This document shows positions 1 through 5,898 of a DNA stretch of 6,617 nt, in pieces (position 1 is the stretch's first letter; each line of letters begins with the position of its first letter). Source of the stretch: Bacteriovorax sp. UBA1852 (GTDB lineage: Bacteria > Bdellovibrionota > Bacteriovoracia > Bacteriovoracales > Bacteriovoracaceae). The translations under genes were made by a program, and so were the position numbers. The stretch covers positions 1-6,617 of the forward strand of contig DDIK01000118.1 in NCBI GenBank assembly GCA_002338505.1. The letters are read 5' to 3'. The notes under the pieces are model-generated. The model ran no database searches. It saw only the letters and a list, made by a program, of their open reading frames with translations, and was not told the origin of the DNA.

Positions 1-538
1 AAAAAGTAGAGAATTCATAGACTAAAGATATTATTACACTCAAAACACCATACTTCACATCACCTTGATAGAAGACCATATCAAGATGACCTCGGTAACG
101 GTCAAATAGAACACGATTAAAACCCCCACCAAGATAATAACTCAGATAAGACTTCTCTAGGAGTGCAAAACTGACCTGAGGCTCACTTTTGGCGCTTATA
201 CTTTGTGAGTTGATGCCCAATATAAACTCGACTCCTTCAGTTAGAGTTAGTCGCATTCCAAGGCCATACATTAAAGTGTCTATTTCAATATTGTATTCGA
301 TAGCTCCTGCTTTATAGTCGTCATTAACAAGAGTAAATTTCTTTGCGTATAATTCAAAACCTAATTTATCAAATTTAATACCACCAGTTAAACCTGGGGC
401 CCACTTATTCGAGCCATTATAAGCATCATATTCAGAGACAACACCATTAAAAGAATAACTTAGTCCACCATAGAGATAGCCTGCAAAAGCTGAGAAGCTA
501 ATTAAGAGGTAAAGAACTAGGGCTGCAATCTTTTGCAT
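1..538 (-). CDS. Small outer-membrane beta-barrel-like protein, 3' end cut by window edge
   Basis: An open frame of 179 codons starts at the ATG at 538-536 and runs without a stop to the left edge. The first 19 residues (MQKIAALVLYLLISFSAFA) form a classic Sec signal peptide with an AFA cleavage site before Gly20. The mature part is rich in Gly, Tyr and Phe, alternates polar and hydrophobic residues, and has short turns, as expected for a small (about eight-strand) outer-membrane barrel. The last readable residues are SLVYEFSTF. A C-terminal Phe is the usual barrel ending, and the next codon begins with T, so the stop codon probably lies just outside the window; this is inference. The start is supported by an AGGAG Shine-Dalgarno seven nt upstream. 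The ATG lies inside the end of pdxH (22-nt overlap, different frame), implying co-transcription and probable translational coupling. No specific family was recognised, and the substrate or role is unknown. Confidence 0.8.
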   Translation of the reverse strand, partial: MQKIAALVLYLLISFSAFAGYLYGGLSYSFNGVVSEYDAYNGSNKWAPGLTGGIKFDKLGFELYAKKFTLVNDDYKAGAIEYNIEIDTLMYGLGMRLTLTEGVEFILGINSQSISAKSEPQVSFALLEKSYLSYYLGGGFNRVLFDRYRGHLDMVFYQGDVKYGVLSVIISLVYEFSTF

Positions 539-1116
539 GTCCACTCTCCTTTCTCTTTAATAAAATGAAAGCGATCATTTAAACGATGATCTCCATAAAT
601 AAAGAAAGTAAATTCGTGTGGCTCGAGATTTAGCCCTCCCCAGAAAGAAGGATAAGGAACATCCTCTTTTTCATACTTCTTTAAACTCTCATGAAAGAGC
701 TGCTCAAGTTTCTCTCGACTTTCAATCTCTTCGCTTTGCCTTGAAATCAGACTCGCAACCTGACTTTCTTTTGCGCGAGACTTAAAATAATTCTTTGATA
801 TCTCTTCATCAACTTTTGAAACGTTGCCTCTAATCCTTACCTGTACACCAAATTCATGCCAGTAAAAAGTCATCGCAGCTAGTGAGTTTGTGGATAATTG
901 TTCAAACTTATTTGAAAGGTAGCTTGTAAAGAAAGTGAAGCCCTCTATAGAGAAGTCTTTAAGTAAAAGTGTTCTGGCATCTGGAAAGTTATTTTCATCT
1001 ACAGTTGAAAAGGTAAATGCCCTTGGATTCTTATCCAATTTACTGGCCTCATCAAACCAACTCTTAAAAATATCAAATGGATTAGAACTTTTTAAATACT
1101 TTAAATGGTCACTCAC
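517..1116 (-). CDS. pdxH: Pyridoxine/pyridoxamine 5'-phosphate oxidase (PdxH)
   Basis: Cytoplasmic FMN enzyme that oxidises pyridoxine 5'-phosphate or pyridoxamine 5'-phosphate to the cofactor PLP, using O2 and releasing H2O2. The 199 aa align by eye along the E. coli enzyme (218 aa) at a constant offset of 19. Visible landmarks are RTLLLK (48-53, FMN/substrate region), the FFTSYLSNK segment, YFKSR..ES (Tyr110, Arg114, Ser118; phosphate contacts), PSFWGG (156-161) and HRLNDRF (177-183), followed by the typical C-terminal RLxP. Two residues differ from E. coli: the His199 equivalent is Asn180 and the Asp49 equivalent is Asn30. The N-terminal arm carrying E. coli Arg14 and Tyr17 is absent. The start is a GTG with AAGGAG six nt upstream, and an in-frame TGA at 1134-1132 rules out a longer form. 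It lies 50 nt after lysR and overlaps the downstream barrel gene by 22 nt. The family is confident; full catalytic competence is less certain. Confidence 0.92.
   Translation of the reverse strand: MSDHLKYLKSSNPFDIFKSWFDEASKLDKNPRAFTFSTVDENNFPDARTLLLKDFSIEGFTFFTSYLSNKFEQLSTNSLAAMTFYWHEFGVQVRIRGNVSKVDEEISKNYFKSRAKESQVASLISRQSEEIESREKLEQLFHESLKKYEKEDVPYPSFWGGLNLEPHEFTFFIYGDHRLNDRFHFIKEKGEWTCKRLQP
546..550 (-). promoter_or_regulatory. Ribosome binding site inside pdxH for the outer-membrane protein
   Basis: The minus strand reads AAAGGAGAG here, giving a core AGGAG with a seven-nt spacer to the ATG at 538. It lies within the pdxH coding region. It fixes the start of the downstream gene and argues that the overlapping frame is truly translated. 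Confidence 0.75.
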
Positions 1117-1122
1117 GATAAA

Positions 1123-1128
1123 CTCCTT
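1123..1128 (-). promoter_or_regulatory. Ribosome binding site deciding the GTG start of pdxH
   Basis: AAGGAG on the minus strand, six nt before the GTG at 1116-1114. Because an in-frame stop lies just upstream and the next Met codon is far inside the protein, this site establishes the non-ATG start. Confidence 0.8.
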
Positions 1129-1139
1129 GGTTCATCATA

Positions 1140-1155
1140 CAGTTTTTATAAAAAG
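1140..1155. repeat. Copy 1 of a 16-nt exact repeat with AT palindromic core
   Basis: CAGTTTTTATAAAAAG occurs here and again at 6075-6090 in the same orientation. The core TTTTTATAAAAA is a perfect palindrome. Both copies lie just past the stop codon of a minus-strand gene (lysR here, lon there). Low sequence complexity means coincidence is possible. Confidence 0.5.
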
Positions 1156-1166
1156 TTAAAAAGTAT

Positions 1167-2027
1167 TTAATGTGAGATCACAACCTCTTTTTTAAATTCC
1201 CGAATAAAGATTAAATTCTCATGCTCTTTTTTAAAGAGAGAGTAAATAGAGTATTCAAAAGGTTCGAATTCTTTGATCTGTGTGAGTTGATTGAACTCTT
1301 GATCCTTTTCATGTGACATGTAAATTAAGGCCTCCCCCTTAACGCACAGTTCCACTGCAAACTCATCATGATCGGTATAAAAGACTTCTCTTGGAGAGAA
1401 GCTGTTTTGCGCCAAGAAACTTTTTAGCGACTTCTTCATGACCTCTTTATTGCCTAAAACAGCTAGTGGTAATCTAGAGAGTTCATACTTACTAGGCTGC
1501 TCTTTAACTGACTTTGAGATAAATACCGAGTTTCTAAAAGTGGCGATTTTCTCTTGACCATAATTAGAATCATTAATCTGAAAGTCACTTATCGCAATGT
1601 CGATTATATCATGATCTAAGAAATAGACTGACTGAGATGAGTTTTTTACATTTGATGTTTCAACGAGACCAAACTTACTATAATTCATCCAATATCTCTG
1701 AAGTAGCTTATTAATAAATCTACCCTTGAGAGATTTCTCAATTCCAACTCTAACGTTATAACCTGCGACCCCTTCTGTGGTGAGGTAGTCTTCGAGTCTT
1801 TTCCCCGTAGAAAACATCTTTTCCGCATAGCGAAAAATTCTTTCGCCATCAATTGTAAGCTTTAAATCTTTTGGGGAGCGTATTAAAAGAGTGTTATGTA
1901 TGTTACTTTCTAATGACTTGACGTGCTCACTTACCGTTGACGCGGCAAGACCAAGACTTTTCGATGCGTCTTTGATTGAACGATATTTCGCAACCTCGTA
2001 AAAACAGTATAAGTGGTTCCAATTCAT
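1167..2027 (-). CDS. LysR-family transcriptional regulator, NhaR-like
   Basis: DNA-binding regulator of 286 aa. The N-terminus (NWNHLYCFYEVAKYRS) resembles the NhaR branch of the LysR family, whose E. coli member has NYNHLYYFW at the same place. A winged helix-turn-helix spans about residues 3-62, with the recognition segment SIKDASKSLGLAASTVSEHVKSLE (given in two parts: 17-28 and 29-40). It is followed by the LxLTxxGxxxxxYAxxMF pattern (56-72) leading to the linker helix. Residues from about 90 onwards form the effector-binding region, including a YFLDHDIIDIAISD-like strand typical of the periplasmic-binding-protein fold. The inducer is unknown, and NhaR-type sodium sensing should not be assumed. 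The gene has no Shine-Dalgarno, and its predicted promoter suggests a leaderless mRNA. It is divergent from the pentapeptide gene and upstream of pdxH, either of which could be a target. LysR proteins commonly repress themselves and activate a divergent neighbour. Confidence 0.88.
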   Translation of the reverse strand: MNWNHLYCFYEVAKYRSIKDASKSLGLAASTVSEHVKSLESNIHNTLLIRSPKDLKLTIDGERIFRYAEKMFSTGKRLEDYLTTEGVAGYNVRVGIEKSLKGRFINKLLQRYWMNYSKFGLVETSNVKNSSQSVYFLDHDIIDIAISDFQINDSNYGQEKIATFRNSVFISKSVKEQPSKYELSRLPLAVLGNKEVMKKSLKSFLAQNSFSPREVFYTDHDEFAVELCVKGEALIYMSHEKDQEFNQLTQIKEFEPFEYSIYSLFKKEHENLIFIREFKKEVVISH

Positions 2028-2033
2028 TAAAGT

Positions 2034-2062
2034 TTAATACATCGAGAAAACCGAATTATCAA
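2034..2062 (-). promoter_or_regulatory. Sigma-70-type promoter of lysR, predicted leaderless
   Basis: On the minus strand, TTGATA (2062-2057) and TATTAA (2039-2034) are separated by 17 nt. Each matches the -35 or -10 consensus at five of six positions. Counting from the -10, the expected +1 is position 2027, which is the A of the lysR ATG. The lack of any Shine-Dalgarno before that ATG agrees with a leaderless transcript. The start site itself is inferred, not observed. Confidence 0.6.
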
Positions 2063-2067
2063 TGATA
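2057..2067. promoter_or_regulatory. Candidate operator: TATC-AAT-GATA inverted repeat
   Basis: A perfect four-bp inverted repeat with a three-nt centre overlaps the -35 hexamer of lysR. It sits about 60 nt upstream of the divergent pentapeptide gene start. This is where an autoregulating LysR protein would be expected to bind. The arms are short and it does not match the textbook T-N11-A LysR box, so the call is tentative. Confidence 0.3.
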
Positions 2068-2116
2068 GACCTTTTTAAAAGGGCAATAAATTGTGTAACA
2101 TATTTTTTATTTAACG

Positions 2117-2121
2117 AAGGA
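2117..2121 (+). promoter_or_regulatory. Ribosome binding site of the pentapeptide-repeat gene
   Basis: AAGGA, seven nt before the ATG at 2129. No convincing -35/-10 pair is visible on the plus strand between 2028 and 2116. The best -10-like hexamer is TAACAT at 2096-2101, with only a poor -35 (TTTTTA). That would be compatible with an activator-dependent promoter. Confidence 0.7.
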
Positions 2122-2128
2122 CGTTATT

Positions 2129-2683
2129 ATGGCAACGAAAAATCAAACATTTACAGCGATTAAGAGAAAGTCAGATAAGAACATAAGCCTAATGAATAAT
2201 AAGAAATTAAAACTAATTAGCGCCTCAAGCCTCAAGAAAAGTACTTTTGATAACTCAAATATTAATAAGCTAGTGATTAAACACTCTACTCTAACAGAGT
2301 CTCACTTTAGAAAGTGTAACTTAATGAGTGCATCTATAGATCATAGCGATATGGCAAAAGTAGACTTCACGTGGTCAAATCTTAAAGCGAATAAGTTCTA
2401 CCGAGCAAACTTTAAAGGATCTCATCTTGAGTTTGTCGATCTATCTGAAGCAGTTGTTAAGGAATGTTGTTTTAAAAATGCTAGTTTAAGATGGTCAAAG
2501 TTTAATATAACCTATTTTGAAAACTGCGATCTCTCAAAGGCAGATTTATCAAATGCCGATCTCTCAACAGCGAAGTTCATAAATTGTAACCTTAAGGGTG
2601 CTAAGTTTAATATCAATACCAAACTTCCTTTTGATATAGAGATTGCCAAAGATCACAAGATGAACTTTCTTGGTGTTCAATAA
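2129..2683 (+). CDS. Pentapeptide-repeat protein, basic, single uninterrupted helix
   Basis: 184 aa without signal peptide or membrane segment, so probably cytoplasmic. Taking the central hydrophobic residue of the A(D/N)LXX repeat, every fifth position from Ile30 to Phe160 is Leu, Ile, Met, Val or Phe (e.g. 35, 40, 45, 60, 65, 80, 85, 90, 95, 100, 115, 120, 135, 140, 145, 150, 155) with no phase break. That gives about 27 repeats and a predicted right-handed quadrilateral beta-helix of six to seven coils. The position two before is usually Ala, Ser or Cys, as expected. The N-terminal 29 residues are Lys-rich, and the tail has the TKLPFDxEIAxxHKM type of end often seen after such helices. The length is close to MfpA (183 aa), but I count about 30 Lys/Arg against 17 Asp/Glu, unlike the acidic DNA-mimic MfpA/Qnr proteins. 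Biochemical function is unknown. It is divergent from lysR. Confidence 0.9.
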   Translation: MATKNQTFTAIKRKSDKNISLMNNKKLKLISASSLKKSTFDNSNINKLVIKHSTLTESHFRKCNLMSASIDHSDMAKVDFTWSNLKANKFYRANFKGSHLEFVDLSEAVVKECCFKNASLRWSKFNITYFENCDLSKADLSNADLSTAKFINCNLKGAKFNINTKLPFDIEIAKDHKMNFLGVQ

Positions 2684-4060
2684 CTAAAAAGAATTTGGTT
2701 TTGCTCTTTGAATAATAGTTACCAGTGCTTCGTAGTGCTTAGGAAGTCGTTCATTATCAAGACCAATCTCTCTTAACTTTCTTAAAAATTGATCTAATGA
2801 ATCAGCACTATTTCCATGATGAAATAAATGATCTGCTAAATGCAGAGAGGCTATGAGTACCGGAGATAACCCAAATAAGGAGCTGGCCTCAAGACCTCGA
2901 GGAAAACCTTTTCCATTAGGCCACTCATGATGCTCCTTAATAAGAGTCAACACATCTCCCTCAAGTGAGTTACTCTTTGAGAGCATCTCATAACATTCTT
3001 TTGCATGATCATTGACCAACTTCTTCTTATCTCTATCAAGAGTTTCAAAGCCTTCGGAGTTCTTATTATAGATTCGACACAAGTCTGAGTCGGCAAGAGT
3101 GATGTCATGTAGTAGAGACGCCATCGTAAGCTTCTTCATAGTTGTATCATTATCGAGTTCAAGTTCTTTAGAAATAAGATAATTCAAAAAGCATGAGGTT
3201 ACCGAATGAGAGACAAAATAGCCTTTATTGGAAAAGAGAGACTCAATACTCTTACTTAAAACTTTATCAGACATTATTTCAGTCAGACAGCTTTCCACCG
3301 TCTTAGTTGCAAGTTCAATTTGGAGATTACTCATTCCAAGAACTTTTAAACTATCTTGCATTATTTCAAGACTATGACCGATGATTTCGACTTTTGAGAT
3401 ATTTGCCGGCGCCATAGAAATATTATTCACATGATCTCTTAACGCCTCTTCAAGAAATATTCGAAAGTCTTCTTTTCTTAGATAATATACCTTCTCAACT
3501 TTATCTTCGTAGCGCTCAAGCTCCTCAATTGACTCATCTCCCTTATTCTTAATCTTGATAAATTTTTCGTTATTAATCTTAAGAAAGACATCATAATTTT
3601 TAACATTGAAAAGCTTAAGAAAGTCAGACTTTATAACTGAGTAATTACTTAGATCAGGGATAGTCCCAGAATCTTGTTCTTCAGTATTATTTTCAAAGAG
3701 TACTTTTTCGATATGATCTAATAATAATTCAAAGTCCACAGGTTTATGGATGAAGAAGTTTAGGGAATTGACTTCGTGAAAGTTCTTCACATCAGTATAG
3801 TCCTCTAAATAACCACCACTAATAAAAACAAAGGGCAGGTTCTTGTTATCAGTATTATATTTAAATAAGTCTGCTCCATTGCCATCAGGCATATTATAAT
3901 CAGACAAGATCAAATCAAATTGATCTGATTCTTTTAACTTTGAAATAGCCTGATTTCCACTTGAGCACTTTGTGATTTCACATTCGACTTCAGAGAGAAT
4001 AAGTGTTTCTAAGATTTCTAAAATTTCAAGTTCATCGTCAACTAACAGTACTTTTTTCAT
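2684..4060 (-). CDS. Response regulator: REC domain plus degenerate HD-GYP output domain
   Basis: 458 aa from the ATG at 4060; an adjacent in-frame GTG at 4063 is possible, but GGTGA (4068-4064) would abut it. The receiver domain (about 2-122) is intact: Asp8/Asp9 acidic pair, Asp54 phosphoacceptor in LILSDYNMPDG, Ser81 and Lys106 in HKP. Residues about 136-215 form a middle region of unrecognised type (YDVFLKINNEKFIKI, then a Y-Y-L-R-K-E-D segment). The C-terminal HD-GYP-like domain (about 220-440) keeps the likely di-iron ligands His285, His318-Asp319, His352, His377-His378 and Asp410. It has HDITL instead of HDIGK, N-G-K-G-F-P instead of D-G-x-G-Y-P, no Glu four residues before the first His, and ADHLFHH instead of ADxxDAL. 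HD-GYP enzymes hydrolyse cyclic di-GMP or cGAMP; here activity could be altered or lost and the domain may act as a sensor. It lies 10 nt after the envelope-protein gene, evidently one operon, and its cognate kinase is not in the window. Confidence 0.87.
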   Translation of the reverse strand: MKKVLLVDDELEILEILETLILSEVECEITKCSSGNQAISKLKESDQFDLILSDYNMPDGNGADLFKYNTDNKNLPFVFISGGYLEDYTDVKNFHEVNSLNFFIHKPVDFELLLDHIEKVLFENNTEEQDSGTIPDLSNYSVIKSDFLKLFNVKNYDVFLKINNEKFIKIKNKGDESIEELERYEDKVEKVYYLRKEDFRIFLEEALRDHVNNISMAPANISKVEIIGHSLEIMQDSLKVLGMSNLQIELATKTVESCLTEIMSDKVLSKSIESLFSNKGYFVSHSVTSCFLNYLISKELELDNDTTMKKLTMASLLHDITLADSDLCRIYNKNSEGFETLDRDKKKLVNDHAKECYEMLSKSNSLEGDVLTLIKEHHEWPNGKGFPRGLEASSLFGLSPVLIASLHLADHLFHHGNSADSLDQFLRKLREIGLDNERLPKHYEALVTIIQRAKPNSF

Positions 4061-4070
4061 CACTCACCAA

Positions 4071-4973
4071 TTAATAATTTCCAATATAGAGATTTATTAC
4101 AAACTCATACGAAAGTTGCGCCTTGAAGTTTTTCTCTTTTGGATATACTAAACTGGGCCCAGTTCTAACTGTTATCCAGTCGCGATAAATCACTCTTCCG
4201 TACTCTAATTTTATATTATAATCGGTAATACACCAAAAACAATTTACTTCTTTTTGACCATTTGCCTTCATTCGAAAAGAAATATTCTGCTTGTTAGACA
4301 AATTATAGTAAAACTCTGGTCCATGCGAATAGACAATATCTCCAGTTTCATCCCAAGTTCCAATATTTGCAAATCGAAACAAAAGATGGTCTTTAATTTG
4401 GTGGTCATACTCTAAATACGTAGAATTTGCGATTCCTGACCTTCCAAACCAGAATACTCTATTAATCAAGCGATAAATCTCTTCTTCTGACTGATATTCT
4501 AACTTTTTACTGATAAATAAAGAGATATCCGGTTTTGAACTGACTGAAACTCGAGAACCTGTTGAGACTTTCCACTGAAGCTTAGACTCAGGCCCTGGAC
4601 TAATCTTTAATGAAGGGCCTTGATCTTTAGGGATAACTTTCGTTTTTATTTCTCCCTCTTTACTCATTTTAAACTTCAAAAGCTCTTCAAGATAAGGAAG
4701 ATTTAATCTTAGATTTACCTTACCATCATTTTTAACTCCATCTCCATCAGCACGCATAGACTGCTCAAAAACAATTCTCGTCTTATTTTCCTTATCCGAT
4801 CTAATGAATCTCCCAAAGAAATTATCGATTACTTCAGCTGAGTTTTTGACTGTGTTAGAGAGGAATTGATGAGTATCATCTACAGTTGTGCTTTGATTTT
4901 CAGTATTTTTTGCAAATACACATGACATCAAAGTGATATGCATAAATAGAAGTAGTTTTTTTCGTAAAGACAT
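4071..4973 (-). CDS. Secreted or outer-membrane protein of uncharacterised proteobacterial family
   Basis: 300 aa from the ATG at 4973. The frame stays open to a TTG at 5036, but the extension reads as promoter-like DNA and would bury the signal peptide, so the ATG is preferred; no strong Shine-Dalgarno marks either. Residues 1-21 (MSLRKKLLLFMHITLMSCVFA) form a signal peptide. Cys18 after Leu-Met-Ser could instead be an imperfect lipobox. Next come a helical stretch ending IDNFFGRF (about 50-57), a strand-rich segment with NLRLNLPYLEELLKF, and a C-terminal half of regularly alternating strands ending in VINLYIGNY, suggesting a barrel. From memory the pattern (D-x-F-F-G near the N-terminus, R-x-x-L-P-x-x-x-x-L-x-L, then a C-terminal barrel ending near YP-K) resembles hypothetical proteins widespread in Proteobacteria; I know of no assigned function. 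A CFWC (CxxC) motif is present near the C-terminus. It is the first gene of an operon with the REC/HD-GYP regulator. Confidence 0.8.
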   Translation of the reverse strand: MSLRKKLLLFMHITLMSCVFAKNTENQSTTVDDTHQFLSNTVKNSAEVIDNFFGRFIRSDKENKTRIVFEQSMRADGDGVKNDGKVNLRLNLPYLEELLKFKMSKEGEIKTKVIPKDQGPSLKISPGPESKLQWKVSTGSRVSVSSKPDISLFISKKLEYQSEEEIYRLINRVFWFGRSGIANSTYLEYDHQIKDHLLFRFANIGTWDETGDIVYSHGPEFYYNLSNKQNISFRMKANGQKEVNCFWCITDYNIKLEYGRVIYRDWITVRTGPSLVYPKEKNFKAQLSYEFVINLYIGNY

Positions 4974-5037
4974 AGTTAATGTATAAATCCCAAATAAAAA
5001 CAGCACTGTAAAGAAAGCATTCCAAATAAAGCTCAAA

Positions 5038-5044
5038 GTATAGT
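5038..5044. promoter_or_regulatory. Overlapping divergent -10-like hexamers between envelope gene and TauE gene
   Basis: AGTATAGT reads as TATAGT on the plus strand (5039-5044) and TATACT on the minus strand (5043-5038), each five of six matches to the -10 consensus. Neither has a good -35 at 16-18 nt, so both promoters would be weak or factor-dependent. The 93-nt gap (4974-5066) must hold promoters for both directions because the flanking genes are divergent. Confidence 0.3.
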
Positions 5045-5066
5045 AATGTAATATTGGAGACGATAT

Positions 5067-5876
5067 ATGCCAAATATAATAGTTATGATCTTGATCTACA
5101 TTTTAACAGGAGCGCTCACTGGATTTCTATCTGGACTATTTGGTATTGGTGGAGGCCTCTTACTAGTACCAGTTCTTGCCTACTCTTTTGAACTTCTTCA
5201 GTTACCAGCAGAGCATATAATGCATATGGCGGTAGGTACATCCCTCGCGATTATAATCGTAAGTGTCAGTTCATCGTCATTCTTTCATTACAAGATTAAT
5301 AAGCTAGATACTACCACTTACCTTAAGCTTGCTCTTTTTACGGCCATAGGATCATTTAGCGGGGCCCATATTGCTTCTTATATCAGCAACTCAGCACTCA
5401 AACTTGTCTTTACGATCTATGTCTCTCTAGTTTCAATAAAGATGATCTTTTATACCGGAAAAGAGAATAAGTTTGTTAAAGCAACCCCTACAATTATTTA
5501 TAATTTCGTAGGACTCATTATCGGTCTCAAATCGAGTATCCTAGGGATTGGTGGTGGAACAATATCAATACCATTTCTTATCTGGAGGGGTCATCGCATG
5601 ATCGACTCAGTAGGAATCTCCGCTGCTCTTGGTATACCTATCGCAATCATTGGCTCACTCACCTATATGTATATAGGCGTCAACAAAGGCATTGATATTC
5701 AATATGCAATTGGCTTTATCTATCTGCCAGCGCTACTCTGCTCTGCTTTTGCTATCCCTATATTCTCTAAGATTGGTACTAGGTTAGCCCATAGATTAGA
5801 TCAAAAAAAGCTGAAGAAAGTTTTTGGGATGATACTAATACCAATTGCCGTTAAGTCTATAATTAGCCTTCTATAA
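5067..5876 (+). CDS. TauE/SafE-family membrane transporter (DUF81 type)
   Basis: 269-aa polytopic inner-membrane protein. The family comprises anion permeases or exporters implicated in taurine, sulfite, sulfoacetate and other organosulfur transport; the substrate here cannot be read from sequence. It shows the internal duplication typical of the family: GALTGFLSGLFGIGGGLLLVP (motif GIGGG at 26-30, followed by Pro35) and GLKSSILGIGGGTISIP (motif GIGGG at 160-164, followed by Pro169). Each opens a half of about four hydrophobic segments, for about eight in total, which is the usual size for the family. Basic loops (for example HRLDQKKLKK near the C-terminus) suggest cytoplasmic sides. The start is supported by GGAG (5056-5059) seven nt upstream. 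It is divergent from the envelope/HD-GYP operon and convergent with tRNA-Val, whose 3' end lies only 22 nt away. No sulfur-metabolism gene is near. Confidence 0.9.
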   Translation: MPNIIVMILIYILTGALTGFLSGLFGIGGGLLLVPVLAYSFELLQLPAEHIMHMAVGTSLAIIIVSVSSSSFFHYKINKLDTTTYLKLALFTAIGSFSGAHIASYISNSALKLVFTIYVSLVSIKMIFYTGKENKFVKATPTIIYNFVGLIIGLKSSILGIGGGTISIPFLIWRGHRMIDSVGISAALGIPIAIIGSLTYMYIGVNKGIDIQYAIGFIYLPALLCSAFAIPIFSKIGTRLAHRLDQKKLKKVFGMILIPIAVKSIISLL

Positions 5877-5898
5877 ATAACAATGGGTATGGGAAAAA

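Noticed and set aside
1134..1139. TATGAT as a -10 element for a separate pdxH promoter on the minus strand
   Set aside because: The implied start near 1127 would cut into the Shine-Dalgarno, and the -35 at the right distance is poor (TTTTTA). Co-transcription with lysR is simpler.
935..1159. Plus-strand open frame of 74 codons
   Set aside because: It lies antisense to the well-supported pdxH, resembles nothing known and has no clear ribosome binding site.
2129..2683. Qnr/MfpA-type fluoroquinolone resistance protein
   Set aside because: The repeat type and length agree, but the basic composition and lack of other Qnr/MfpA signatures do not support this specific function.
4061..4063. GTG start of the REC/HD-GYP gene
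   Set aside because: The only purine-rich ribosome-binding-like sequence (GGTGA) directly abuts it. The neighbouring ATG, one codon downstream, is the more likely start, although the difference is a single residue.
4974..5036. N-terminal extension of the envelope protein to a TTG codon
   Set aside because: It would add a second hydrophobic stretch before a complete signal peptide, lacks a Shine-Dalgarno, and occupies the divergent promoter gap. The ATG at 4973 fits better.
2684..5876. Novel defence or antiphage system from the pentapeptide, HD-domain, envelope and transporter genes
   Set aside because: The genes lie in different orientations, no nuclease, NTPase, reverse transcriptase or toxin-antitoxin signature is visible, and the HD-GYP protein has a normal receiver domain pointing to ordinary signal transduction.
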